Shown: one piece after another, positions 33,715-42,269 of the stretch
How positions within the stretch are numbered: the first letter of the stretch is position 1
How the letters are laid out: the number at the start of each line of letters is the position of its first letter
Origin: Flavobacteriaceae bacterium
GTDB taxonomy: Bacteria; Bacteroidota; Bacteroidia; Flavobacteriales; Flavobacteriaceae
DNA length: 46,226 nucleotides
Direction: 5' to 3'
Assembly: GCA_027080135.1 (NCBI GenBank)
Contig: JALWUJ010000127.1
Coordinates: 1-46,226 of the forward strand
Position numbers and translations under genes: made by a program
The notes under the pieces: generated by a model
What the model was told of the DNA's origin: nothing
Databases searched by the model: none
Seen by the model: only the letters and a program-made list of their open reading frames with translations

Positions 33715-33750
33715 AAAAAAACGCCCCGATTTATACCGAGACGTTTTTAG
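33715..33750 (-). terminator. Terminator of the second TonB receptor gene
   Basis: On the minus strand AAAAACGTCTCG pairs with CGGGGCGTTTTT (two G-U pairs), loop of about 8 bases, then a T run. The plus-strand version has two C-A mismatches, so the minus direction is the functional one. Confidence 0.78.
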
Positions 33751-33771
33751 TAAATTTATGCTAATAGATTA

Positions 33772-36393
33772 TTAGAATTCGTAACGAATTGAAGCATTAA
33801 ATGTTCTTCCATTTGTATTAAAATATCCAAATCTATCAGATTGTTGGATAGCAATTTTATCAAACAAGTTGAAAACGTTTGCTCTAAAAGTCATTTTGTT
33901 ACTTCCTAAATCAAATCTGTAAGTTAACCCAGCATTTGTTAATGCATAGCTATCTAGTCTTATTGGATCGTAATCTGCAGCCTCTGTAAATTCATTTGCA
34001 AATTCATAGTGTCTATCTACATATTTAATACGAGCATCAACACTTAAACCAGCAATTACATCTGCAGTAAAACCTATTCCTGTTGTAAATTGTGGAGCGG
34101 TAGAAATTTTAACACCATCACGGTTAATACCGTCTTCTTCACTAATTAACTCATTGGTATCACTGTTATAAACAGCAACATCAGATTGTCCTTTGTAGTA
34201 CCAAGAACCAGCAGAAATAAATCCATTAAATCTTAACCAATCTGTAGCTTTTAAAACAGCGTCTAACTCAGCACCTGAGTGAAATTGTCTAACACCTGTT
34301 TGTAAGATAGAGATTTGAATATCATCTGAATCGTCATCTGGTGTTCCATTATCAAGAGTATCAAAACTTGATAGAGTTCTGTTATCCCAATCGGTTACAT
34401 AAGCATTAAAGTTAGCTTTTAATCTGTTTCCTATTTTAAAATGATAACCTGCTTCAAAACTTTTAATAATTTCATTTTCAACTTCTGGGCTAATTAGCTC
34501 AGTAATAAAACCAGCATTTCTTGCAAAAATATTATCTGAATAAGGTTGTCTTGAATAATATCCTGCATTTACAAAGACTACATTATCATCGTTTAAATGA
34601 TAAGATACACCTCCTTTTAGATTGTAGCCTGTTTTGTTAACTTTTTCTGAAGTAGCAGGATGAAATCTATCCTCTCTTTTATAGGATTGATTTGAAAAGG
34701 CTCCTTGGAAAAATGCTGAAAATTTATTGGTAGCATATTCCATTTGTCCAAACACACCTTGATAATTAATTGTTTCTGAATTATCGTAAGCAATTCTATT
34801 TTTTTCATCGGCGAAGTTAAATAATGCACCCCAAGGAGTTGCGTCAAAAGATTCTGTCACAACATAATCATCTGGTTGATTATCTCCACTATCATTAGTC
34901 CATCCAGATAATCCGTAAAAATCAACTACTTGTCTAAAGTGATCTCCTTTATAAAATCTCACATCAACACCAATATTTGCAGAAAAATTTTCAGAAAAAT
35001 CATGATTTAAATTAGATACTAATCCGTACCAAGCATGGTTGTTCATTGAACCTCTTCTAATATAACCAGCTCCATTTGGTGCTCCATAATCTCCACCTAT
35101 TCCTACTAAAGCATTATTAGCTTCGATTGCAGGGTAGTCAATTTGTCCGTATAAAGGACCATCACCATCAGGATCTTCAGTTCTGATACGACCATTTCCT
35201 CTTGGTCCTGTACCACCACCTCGTCCCCAAGATGCATAAGCAACAGTAGATAATTCTGTTTTTTCACTCATTGTAAAATCCCAGTTTAAGTTCATAACTG
35301 GTTTGTGGTAAAAGTTTTGTCTTTCTGAAGTGATGCTTGTACCATCTGCATTTTCGTAACCCCAGTGTTGGTTAAATTTAGGGTCTGCTGCAATAATTTC
35401 TTTAGACTGTGACCATCTTTGACCGTGCATTTGTGGAGCACCTGTAATTAAGAAATTGAAGTTATGCTTTTCATTTGGTTTGTAACCTACAGCAAAGTAA
35501 TAGTTTTGACCTTGGCCGTAAGTACCTTTAGCCCATTTTCTGTGAGCTTGCCAGTAATCTAATAATACTGAAAAAGCCCATCCTTTATCATTTCTTCCAG
35601 AATCGTACCCTATGGTACCTTTCATATAACTATCGTTAGCACCTAATAATCGTACAAAACCACCTCTTTTTTTATCAGCAGCTTTCATTACAATGTTAGT
35701 TGTACCTCCAACAGATGAAATTGCTAATTTTGAAGCTCCAAGACCTCTTTGTACCTGAATGGTAGTAGCAATATCAGCAATACCTGCCCAGTTAGACCAA
35801 TATACTTTACCATCTTCCATAGCGTTTACGGGTTGTCCGTTTAATAGAATTGCGATGTTTGTTTGGTCAAAACCTCTTAAAAAGAATTGAGAATCACCAA
35901 ATCCAGTTTGACCTGAAACATAAGCAGAAGGTGAAAATGCAACAGCTTCAGCTAACTCAACGTTACCAGTAGCTTTTAACTGAATTTCCTCTTCTGAAAT
36001 GGTGGTTACAGCGATAGGTGTTTCTCTTCCTGATGCTAAATCTACAATTCCTGTTCCAACTACTACTACTTCAGCTAAAGCATCTGCATCTGGAGACAAA
36101 GCAATTACTCCAAGGTCTGCAGACCCGTTTGATAAAGTAAATGGTACAGTTACCGAATCGTACCCCAAATAAGAAATTGTAACTTTTCCACTATTACTAT
36201 CAACTGATAGTGAAAATTTTCCATCAAAATCTGAGATAGCACCATTTGTAGTGCCATCTTCAACGATATTAGCTCCAGATAGTGCCCCACCTAAATCTCC
36301 GTCGTTAATTGTTCCTGTAATAGTTCCTTGTGCAAATGACAAACCACTTACAAACATTAAGGCAACTACTAAATAAAAAGTAATTTTTTTCAT
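33772..36393 (-). CDS. TonB-dependent outer-membrane receptor
   Basis: This 873-residue receptor has a signal peptide (MKKITFYLVVALMFVSGLSFAQ), an N-terminal carboxypeptidase-regulatory-like domain (about 23-105: ITGTINDGDLGGALSGANIV), a plug (ETPIAVTTISEEEIQLKATG; FFLRGFDQTNIAILLNGQPVN; SSVGGTTNIVMKAADKKRGG) and a barrel ending with the aromatic strand RTFNASIRYEF. No SusD-like gene accompanies it, so the substrate is not indicated by neighbours. It is flanked by its own promoter (36421-36454) and terminator, hence monocistronic. Confidence 0.93.
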   Translation of the reverse strand: MKKITFYLVVALMFVSGLSFAQGTITGTINDGDLGGALSGANIVEDGTTNGAISDFDGKFSLSVDSNSGKVTISYLGYDSVTVPFTLSNGSADLGVIALSPDADALAEVVVVGTGIVDLASGRETPIAVTTISEEEIQLKATGNVELAEAVAFSPSAYVSGQTGFGDSQFFLRGFDQTNIAILLNGQPVNAMEDGKVYWSNWAGIADIATTIQVQRGLGASKLAISSVGGTTNIVMKAADKKRGGFVRLLGANDSYMKGTIGYDSGRNDKGWAFSVLLDYWQAHRKWAKGTYGQGQNYYFAVGYKPNEKHNFNFLITGAPQMHGQRWSQSKEIIAADPKFNQHWGYENADGTSITSERQNFYHKPVMNLNWDFTMSEKTELSTVAYASWGRGGGTGPRGNGRIRTEDPDGDGPLYGQIDYPAIEANNALVGIGGDYGAPNGAGYIRRGSMNNHAWYGLVSNLNHDFSENFSANIGVDVRFYKGDHFRQVVDFYGLSGWTNDSGDNQPDDYVVTESFDATPWGALFNFADEKNRIAYDNSETINYQGVFGQMEYATNKFSAFFQGAFSNQSYKREDRFHPATSEKVNKTGYNLKGGVSYHLNDDNVVFVNAGYYSRQPYSDNIFARNAGFITELISPEVENEIIKSFEAGYHFKIGNRLKANFNAYVTDWDNRTLSSFDTLDNGTPDDDSDDIQISILQTGVRQFHSGAELDAVLKATDWLRFNGFISAGSWYYKGQSDVAVYNSDTNELISEEDGINRDGVKISTAPQFTTGIGFTADVIAGLSVDARIKYVDRHYEFANEFTEAADYDPIRLDSYALTNAGLTYRFDLGSNKMTFRANVFNLFDKIAIQQSDRFGYFNTNGRTFNASIRYEF

Positions 36394-36420
36394 TATTTAA
36401 AAATTGTTTTAAAGTTGGTG

Positions 36421-36454
36421 CAAATTTACACATTCAATTTAATTTTTAACACAA
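36421..36454 (-). promoter_or_regulatory. Promoter of the second TonB receptor gene
   Basis: On the minus strand TAAATTTG (36428-36421) matches TAnnTTTG exactly, with TTG (36454-36452) 23 bases upstream. An imperfect inverted repeat TTAAGGTT / AATCTTAA (36457-36476) lies immediately upstream of the -33 and could bind a regulator. Confidence 0.55.
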
Positions 36455-36577
36455 ATTTAAGGTTAAATAATCTTAATTAAATTTTAGATAATTTGCTTGT
36501 TCAAAAGTCGTATAAATTTGAAAATTAGTTACTTAATCACTTAACAATTTATTAACATAGTTATAAACTAAAAAAAA

Positions 36578-37804
36578 CTAAAATAAAATGTGGTCTAATT
36601 GCTCTTTTAGAGGTGCAATATGGTTAAAATAAGTGCTTTGATATTTTTTTGGAAGAGGTTCTGAAAGAGGTAAATCTTGTTTAAAAGGATCTACTTGTTT
36701 TCCATTTTTCCAGAAGCGATAACATACATGAGGCCCTCCCGTATTTCCGGTCATTCCAATCCAACCTATTACATCTCCTTGTCGAACGTGTTGCCCTACT
36801 TTTACATTTTGAGCTTTCATATGTAGATACTGTGTTTCATAGGTTCCGTTGTGTCGTATTTTTACATATTTACCATTTCCTCCTTTTCGTTCAGATTTTG
36901 TTACTACACCATCTGCAGTTGCTAAAATGGGAGTTCCTATGGGGGCAGCAAAGTCAGTTCCTTTGTGTGGACGCACTCTGTTACCATAATATTTAATTCT
37001 TCTTTTTAAATTATAACGAGATGAAATACGACTAAATTTTACAGGAGCTTTTAAGAAAGCTCTCCGTAAATTATTGGCTTCTTCGTCATAATAATCTGAA
37101 ATACCCATTATAGAATCTCCTACAAAACTGAAAGCATAAATGGGTTTTCCTCTGTGTTCAAAAACAGCAGCTTTTATTTCTCCTAAGCCAGCTGGAATGG
37201 TGTCGTAAATATATTTTTGTGTGTAAATTACCTTGAAACGATCTCCAGGTTGAAGTCTAAAAAAGTCGATAGTCCAAGCATAAATAGTTGCTAACTTATC
37301 GGTCATATTAGGACTTAAGTGTTGTTCTTCCATAGTTTGAGAAAGTGAGCTAGTAATAACTCCTCTTGCAGTTTTTTCAACATAAGTTACTGGCTTCTTA
37401 TCATTATATGAACTTACACAATCTCTTAGGTCTATAACTGCATAATCTACTTTATTTTTTTCATAAATAAATACTTGAGTTCTACCAATAGAATCTTTAG
37501 AGTTTAATAAAACATAAGGGTTTCCAACCTTTACCTTTCTTACATCGAAACTGTCTTTAATTTTTGAAACTACCGAAAATATTTCGGCTTGAGGCACATG
37601 GTTTGCGTCTAAAATACCACCAAAAGTATCTCCTGAACGAATGGTATCTCTAACAACAACAAATTCATTTAAATCATAACCGTATTCAAAATTAGCTTTG
37701 ACAATTTCTGGTGTTTTAGGTTCAATAATTGGTTCTTCTTTTACCTCTTGAGTACAAGAAAATATTATTAATAGTACGGGGAGTAATACGAATATTTTTT
37801 TCAA
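36578..37804 (-). CDS. M23 family peptidase lipoprotein (probable murein endopeptidase)
   Basis: This 408-residue lipoprotein starts MKKIFVLLPVLLIIFSC (Cys 17). An OapA/LysM-like N-terminal part (VVRDTIRSGDTFGGILDANHV) precedes the C-terminal LytM/M23 domain: RPHKGTDFAAP gives zinc ligands H280 and D284, a catalytic-type His lies in QYLHMKAQN, and the usual HxH is H359-V-C361 (GPHVCYRFW). A Cys thus replaces the last zinc-binding His, while everything else suggests a folded, active site. M23 enzymes cut peptidoglycan cross-links. It is the last gene of the hmgA-hppD-DUF3108-TDO cluster, 21 bases after TDO, although its task seems unrelated. Confidence 0.9.
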   Translation of the reverse strand: MKKIFVLLPVLLIIFSCTQEVKEEPIIEPKTPEIVKANFEYGYDLNEFVVVRDTIRSGDTFGGILDANHVPQAEIFSVVSKIKDSFDVRKVKVGNPYVLLNSKDSIGRTQVFIYEKNKVDYAVIDLRDCVSSYNDKKPVTYVEKTARGVITSSLSQTMEEQHLSPNMTDKLATIYAWTIDFFRLQPGDRFKVIYTQKYIYDTIPAGLGEIKAAVFEHRGKPIYAFSFVGDSIMGISDYYDEEANNLRRAFLKAPVKFSRISSRYNLKRRIKYYGNRVRPHKGTDFAAPIGTPILATADGVVTKSERKGGNGKYVKIRHNGTYETQYLHMKAQNVKVGQHVRQGDVIGWIGMTGNTGGPHVCYRFWKNGKQVDPFKQDLPLSEPLPKKYQSTYFNHIAPLKEQLDHILF

Positions 37805-37825
37805 AGCAGGTTTTCTATTATTTTT

Positions 37826-38761
37826 TTAATTAACATCTGTTCCCCAGTTTTCTAATTCCTGTTCAGACCAAAGTTTGGGGAAAAATATTCTTCTTTGGTA
37901 TTTTGGGTGCATGTATTTTTTCCAATCACTTCCTCCTGTTGCTTCAACCTCTTCTCCATCCTCTTGGCCTTCAGACAAATAATGATTTGCTGCTTTATAA
38001 TGTGCCATTACCCAAGTAATATTTACCGTATAATCGTAATGTCGCATGGCTTTCCGAAGTTCAGGGTTTGCTTGAACCTCAGCTGGAAGTTCTTTAAATT
38101 TTGCGTACAAATTTATGGTATTATACTCTTGTGTAAAAGCAATAAATTCATTTTTATATTTAGCTTCAAAAGCTTTTAATAAATAGGTTTTTTCTCCTGT
38201 TTTATAATCTTTCCCAGCAGCTTGCCAATACAAATGGTCTAGGGCGTGTTCGTAAGGTGTGTTTCGGTCGATGGTTGCTCTAAATCGGTTGTCTATTAAG
38301 TTAATTAAATCGGTAGATGCAAATTCTATTTTTCGGTATTGAGCACTTTGAAAACCACTTGCAGGGGTTAATGTATTTCTGAATTTTAAATACTGTTCTA
38401 CATCCATTCCTTCTTGCATTATAGCAAAAGAGGAAGTTAACATATCGAAATACCTGCTAATTCTCATTAATCTTGAAGAGAAAAATTCTGCCGTTAAATT
38501 TTTATGATGCGAAACTTGTTCGATTTCCCAAAGAATCATTTTAAATAACAATTCGTTTACTTGATGGTACATTATAAATACCATTTCGTCTGGAAGGGTT
38601 GTTCTTTTTGTTTGAAGATTCAGTAGAGCATCTGTCTGAACGTAATCCCAATAGGTCATAGGCTCGCCATAAAGCAATCCTTCTAAATGGGTGTCTAAAT
38701 CTTGCCCAATTCCGTTGTATTTATTTTCTAATTGTTCTAGTATTTTTTTTCTGTTTGACAT
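37826..38761 (-). CDS. kynA: Tryptophan 2,3-dioxygenase
   Basis: This 311-residue heme enzyme opens the indole ring of tryptophan to N-formylkynurenine. Evidence includes EPMTYWDYVQTDALLNLQ, the YHQVNELLFKMILWEIEQ helix holding the active-site His of the family, MAHYKAANHYL with the probable heme-ligating His, and the late ATGGSDWKKYM matching the substrate-binding GTGGSS loop. It is the divergent, slightly long form common in Bacteroidetes. No other kynurenine-pathway gene is in the window. It lies 20 bases after DUF3108 and 21 before the M23 gene. Confidence 0.92.
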   Translation of the reverse strand: MSNRKKILEQLENKYNGIGQDLDTHLEGLLYGEPMTYWDYVQTDALLNLQTKRTTLPDEMVFIMYHQVNELLFKMILWEIEQVSHHKNLTAEFFSSRLMRISRYFDMLTSSFAIMQEGMDVEQYLKFRNTLTPASGFQSAQYRKIEFASTDLINLIDNRFRATIDRNTPYEHALDHLYWQAAGKDYKTGEKTYLLKAFEAKYKNEFIAFTQEYNTINLYAKFKELPAEVQANPELRKAMRHYDYTVNITWVMAHYKAANHYLSEGQEDGEEVEATGGSDWKKYMHPKYQRRIFFPKLWSEQELENWGTDVN

Positions 38762-38781
38762 ATCTATAAAATTGTCTTTTT

Positions 38782-39552
38782 TTAATTAGCTTTTATTTTA
38801 AAGGAATGTGAGAGACCTTTAAACTCTATTAAAGTTGCTTTTAAAGATCCAACTACTAGGTCTGCTTTTATAACTAATGGAATTTTATTCTCATCGTCAC
38901 TAACCCAAAGTGTTAGGCTTTCTTTTTCTTTAAAAACTCTTCCAGATTGTACGTAAGGTCTAAAAATTAGACAGGGTACTTTTCCAAAATCGGTATCTAA
39001 AACTTCTCTTCCTAAAAATTTTAATTTGAATTTGTAATTTTCTTTATCGAAAAACATATCCAATTCAATTTCGTCATTTACTTTAATATTTGAGACATCT
39101 AAATTGTTACGTAAATAATAAAATGAAGAAACCATATCCTGTGCTCCCTTCGGGAAGAATACCATTTTTTCAGTATCATGTTTATAATCTATTATTTTTG
39201 CTTTTTGATTTTCGTGATTAAATTCGATAACGATGTCTTTGGTGTGACCACCTTCATCTATCTTTCTAATAAAACGATAGGGAATGTCTTTTTCAATATC
39301 TATATAGGATTGATAATCGTCTTCAACAGGAAAAAACCAACTTGTCATACCTGTGGTTTCTCCATACCCTTTTACATGAAACACCTCTTTGCCATTTAGC
39401 ATTTCTTTATCTACCTGAAGCGTTGCAGAACCAGCGGTTATTAAACCATAATGAACTCTAAACTTTAACCATTCTCCATCTCCATAGGCTTTTTGTTGTG
39501 CAGAAAGCAAGGTGATGTTTAGTAGTAAAAGTAGTGTGATTAGTTTTTTCAT
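38782..39552 (-). CDS. DUF3108 family exported protein
   Basis: With ATG 39552 the protein has 256 residues and a clean signal peptide (MKKLITLLLLLNITLLSAQ). An upstream in-frame ATG at 39573 would add seven residues before it and is less likely. The body matches DUF3108 (GEWLKFRVHYGLITAGSATLQV; DMFFDKENYKFKLKFLGREV; LTLWVSDDENKIPLVIKADLVVGSLKATL), a family of periplasmic beta-barrel-like proteins of unknown function. It lies between hppD and tryptophan dioxygenase in the same operon. Confidence 0.87.
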   Translation of the reverse strand: MKKLITLLLLLNITLLSAQQKAYGDGEWLKFRVHYGLITAGSATLQVDKEMLNGKEVFHVKGYGETTGMTSWFFPVEDDYQSYIDIEKDIPYRFIRKIDEGGHTKDIVIEFNHENQKAKIIDYKHDTEKMVFFPKGAQDMVSSFYYLRNNLDVSNIKVNDEIELDMFFDKENYKFKLKFLGREVLDTDFGKVPCLIFRPYVQSGRVFKEKESLTLWVSDDENKIPLVIKADLVVGSLKATLIEFKGLSHSFKIKAN

Positions 39553-39607
39553 ATAAACTATTGAAAGCGACACGATAACTTTGTGTCATCGTATCGCTAA
39601 GGTTTTT

Positions 39608-40765
39608 CTATAAAGTTCCTCTTCTAGCTTGTTCGGCTTCAATAGATTCAAACAAGGCTTTAAAGTTTCCTTTTCCGAAAGATTGTGCACCTTTACGTTG
39701 AATAATTTCAAAGAAAAGTGTGGGTCTGTCTGTTAATGGTTTGGTGAAAATTTGAAGTAAATAACCTTCGTCGTCACGATCTACCATAATACCATGTTGT
39801 TTTAGTATTGCCATATCTTCAGCAATTTCGCCCACTCGGTCTCCAACAGTATCGTAATATGTTCCGGGAACGTATAAAAATTCTACTCCTCTTTTTTTCA
39901 TTTCTGAAACGGTAAAAACAATATCATCGGTGGCTACAGCAAGGTGTTGTGCTCCAGCTCCTTGGTAAAAATCGATATATTCTTCGATTTGAGATTTCTT
40001 TTTTCCCTCGGCGGGTTCGTTAATTGGAAATTTAATTCTCCCGTTTCCGTTGGTCATTACTTTACTCATTAATGCAGTGTACTCTGTAGAGATGTCTTTA
40101 TCGTCAAACGAAATTAACTGAGCAAATCCCATTACTTCTCTGTAAAATTTTCCCCATACATTCATCTGTCCCCAATCTACATTTCCAACTATATGATCTA
40201 TGTATTTTAATCCGCAAGAAGGTGGATTGTAATGAGAGTCCCATTTTTCAAACTTTGGCATAAATACACCGTTGTAATTTTTTCGTTCTACAAATATATG
40301 AACAGTGTCTCCATAAGTATGAATACCTGAACGTACTACCTCACCGTGTTCGTCTTTTTCTACTCTGGGCTCAAAATACGATTTTGCACCTCTTTTGGTG
40401 GTTTCTTCCCATGATTTACGTGCGTCTTCTACCCAAAGAGCAATTACTTTTACTCCATCGCCGTGCTTGGTTATGTGTTCAAAAATTTCTTGATTTTCAT
40501 CGTTGGGCATGGGTGTTGTAAAAATTAATCGGATTTTGTCTTGCACCACTACATAAGATGTTCTGTCTTTCATTCCTGTTTCTAATCCAGCATACGCCAA
40601 GGACTGAAACCCTAAAGCTGTTTTGTAAAAATGAGCTGCTTGTTTTGCGTTACCAACGTAAAACTCTACATAATCGGTTCCCATTATCGGCAAGAAATCT
40701 TCTGCTTCTGGAAATATTTTTTCCAAACTGTAATTGTAGTTTTTTATGTTTTTTAAATCTGACAT
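39608..40765 (-). CDS. hppD: 4-hydroxyphenylpyruvate dioxygenase
   Basis: This 385-residue non-heme iron enzyme turns 4-hydroxyphenylpyruvate into homogentisate in tyrosine/phenylalanine breakdown. The two vicinal-oxygen-chelate domains are visible, and the iron triad is H191 (KYIDHIVGNV), H274 (GAGAQHLAVAT) and E353 (LFFEIIQRKGAQSFGKGNF). The length and the C-terminal gate helix (FKALFESIEAEQARRGTL) are normal. It lies downstream of hmgA, the next enzyme in the pathway, with a 158-base gap, and 55 bases before DUF3108. Confidence 0.96.
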   Translation of the reverse strand: MSDLKNIKNYNYSLEKIFPEAEDFLPIMGTDYVEFYVGNAKQAAHFYKTALGFQSLAYAGLETGMKDRTSYVVVQDKIRLIFTTPMPNDENQEIFEHITKHGDGVKVIALWVEDARKSWEETTKRGAKSYFEPRVEKDEHGEVVRSGIHTYGDTVHIFVERKNYNGVFMPKFEKWDSHYNPPSCGLKYIDHIVGNVDWGQMNVWGKFYREVMGFAQLISFDDKDISTEYTALMSKVMTNGNGRIKFPINEPAEGKKKSQIEEYIDFYQGAGAQHLAVATDDIVFTVSEMKKRGVEFLYVPGTYYDTVGDRVGEIAEDMAILKQHGIMVDRDDEGYLLQIFTKPLTDRPTLFFEIIQRKGAQSFGKGNFKALFESIEAEQARRGTL

Positions 40766-40923
40766 ATTTTTTGTTTTAGGATATATAACTTGACGATGAA
40801 AAACTTAGGACTTGTTAGTTGCTAAGATTTTGCGTAAAACTATATATCATGTTTTGTGTTTTATTTATTCTATTTAATGTTTCCTTAAATCTATACATTT
40901 TAAGTTGTAAAAATCTAAAGTCA

Positions 40924-42081
40924 TCACAGCATCCAACTCTTATAATAATCGTCCACCTGAAGCTTCATTGCTTCTTCTGTTATCTTTACTGGATTAAACG
41001 GATCTATCATTACTGCTAATTCTCCTGTTTCTTTTTTGCCGACACTACGTTCAATCGCTCCTGGATGTGGTCCGTGTGGAATCCCTCCTGGATGAAGTGT
41101 AATTTGTCCTTTTTCAATATTATTTCGGCTCATAAAATCGCCATCCACATAATATAAAATTTCTTCTGAATCTATATTGCTATGATGATAAGGCGCTGGA
41201 ATTGCATTGGGATGATAATCGTACATTCTAGGAACAAAACTACACACTACAAATCCTGCTGCCTCCCATTGTTGGTGTATTGGAGGTGGTAAATGGATTC
41301 GTCCTGTAATAGGTTCAAAGTCGTGAATGGAGAAGGCATACGGATAATGAAATCCGTCCCAACCCACTACATCAAAAGGATGGTTTTCATGAGTATATTC
41401 CCACATTGTTCCTTGTTTTTTTGAAAGGACTTTAAATTTTCCTTTTTCATCGTGAGTTTTTAAATCTTTTGGTAATCTAAAATCACGTTCGCAAAATGGT
41501 GAATGTTCTAAAAACTGACCGAAATTGTTTCGATAGCGATTCGGACTTACAATCGGGCTGAAAGATTCGATATAAAGAATTCTGTTTTCTTCGGTATCAA
41601 AATCTATTTGATATGTTGTACCTCTTGGAATTATAAGGTAATCTCCGTATTTAAAATCGAGATTTCCGTACATAGTTCTTAGTGTTCCGCTTCCTATATG
41701 AATAAAAAGCATTTCGTCTGCATCAGAATTTCTGTAGAAATAATCTTTTGAAAACGACTTAGGAGCTGCTAGACCAATGTGTAAATCGTTATTTGCAAAT
41801 AGTGTTTTTCGGCTATCTAAATAGTCTTCTTCTGGTGGTAATGAAAACCCTTTAAAACTTAAAGCTTTCATGTTTTTATCGACCGCAATTTTTGGTGCAA
41901 CTGAGCCTAAATTTTTAATTTCTGAAACTACCGTTGGCGGATATAAATGATAAATTAATGATGACATTCCCGCAAAACCAGCAGTTCCGAATAATTCTTC
42001 TTGGTATAAAGATCCATCTGGTTTTTTAAAAGTGGTATGTCTTTTAGGTGGTATTTTACCGAGTGTATGATAACGTGGCAT
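40924..42081 (-). CDS. hmgA: Homogentisate 1,2-dioxygenase
   Basis: With ATG 42081 the protein has 385 residues (MPRYHTLGKIPPKRHTTF), the usual start of bacterial HmgA; an upstream in-frame ATG at 42141 adds 20 unrelated residues and is rejected. The cupin fold carries iron ligands in the segment HHSNIDSEEILYYVDGDF and HPGGIPHGPHPGAIERS. It cleaves the ring of homogentisate to maleylacetoacetate. It is the first gene of the aromatic cluster. Upstream are a -7-like TAATTTTTG (42147-42139, one base too long) and an inverted repeat (42114-42131). Fumarylacetoacetase is not in the window. Confidence 0.94.
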   Translation of the reverse strand: MPRYHTLGKIPPKRHTTFKKPDGSLYQEELFGTAGFAGMSSLIYHLYPPTVVSEIKNLGSVAPKIAVDKNMKALSFKGFSLPPEEDYLDSRKTLFANNDLHIGLAAPKSFSKDYFYRNSDADEMLFIHIGSGTLRTMYGNLDFKYGDYLIIPRGTTYQIDFDTEENRILYIESFSPIVSPNRYRNNFGQFLEHSPFCERDFRLPKDLKTHDEKGKFKVLSKKQGTMWEYTHENHPFDVVGWDGFHYPYAFSIHDFEPITGRIHLPPPIHQQWEAAGFVVCSFVPRMYDYHPNAIPAPYHHSNIDSEEILYYVDGDFMSRNNIEKGQITLHPGGIPHGPHPGAIERSVGKKETGELAVMIDPFNPVKITEEAMKLQVDDYYKSWML

Positions 42082-42113
42082 AATTTTTTTTGTTAAATGA
42101 TTAAACTTTTCTG

Positions 42114-42131
42114 TTTCAATAAATATTGAAA
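42114..42131. promoter_or_regulatory. Possible operator upstream of hmgA
   Basis: An 18-base inverted repeat TTTCAAT-aaat-ATTGAAA with perfect 7-base arms lies between the -7-like element at 42139-42147 and ATG 42081 of hmgA, just after the expected transcription start, where a repressor could act. Confidence 0.35.
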
Positions 42132-42269
42132 ATGGTGGCAAAAATTATGAAGTGCTTATTCTGGGTTTCTTTTGTTTAGAAACTTAATATCGAGTAGTGT
42201 GTATTTCCAACGAATGGATGTCATGTTACAAATATCGTAAAATTTTGTTGGTTATTGTTTAAGGAAATG

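Noticed and set aside
29200-36393. SusCD-type polysaccharide-utilisation locus around the two TonB receptors
   Set aside because: Neither receptor is followed by a SusD homologue and there are no glycoside hydrolases; DUF5689 is a different family.
42082-42141. Upstream ATG start for hmgA
   Set aside because: The added 20 residues cover the inverted repeat and are unlike HmgA N-termini, which begin near MPRYHTLG.
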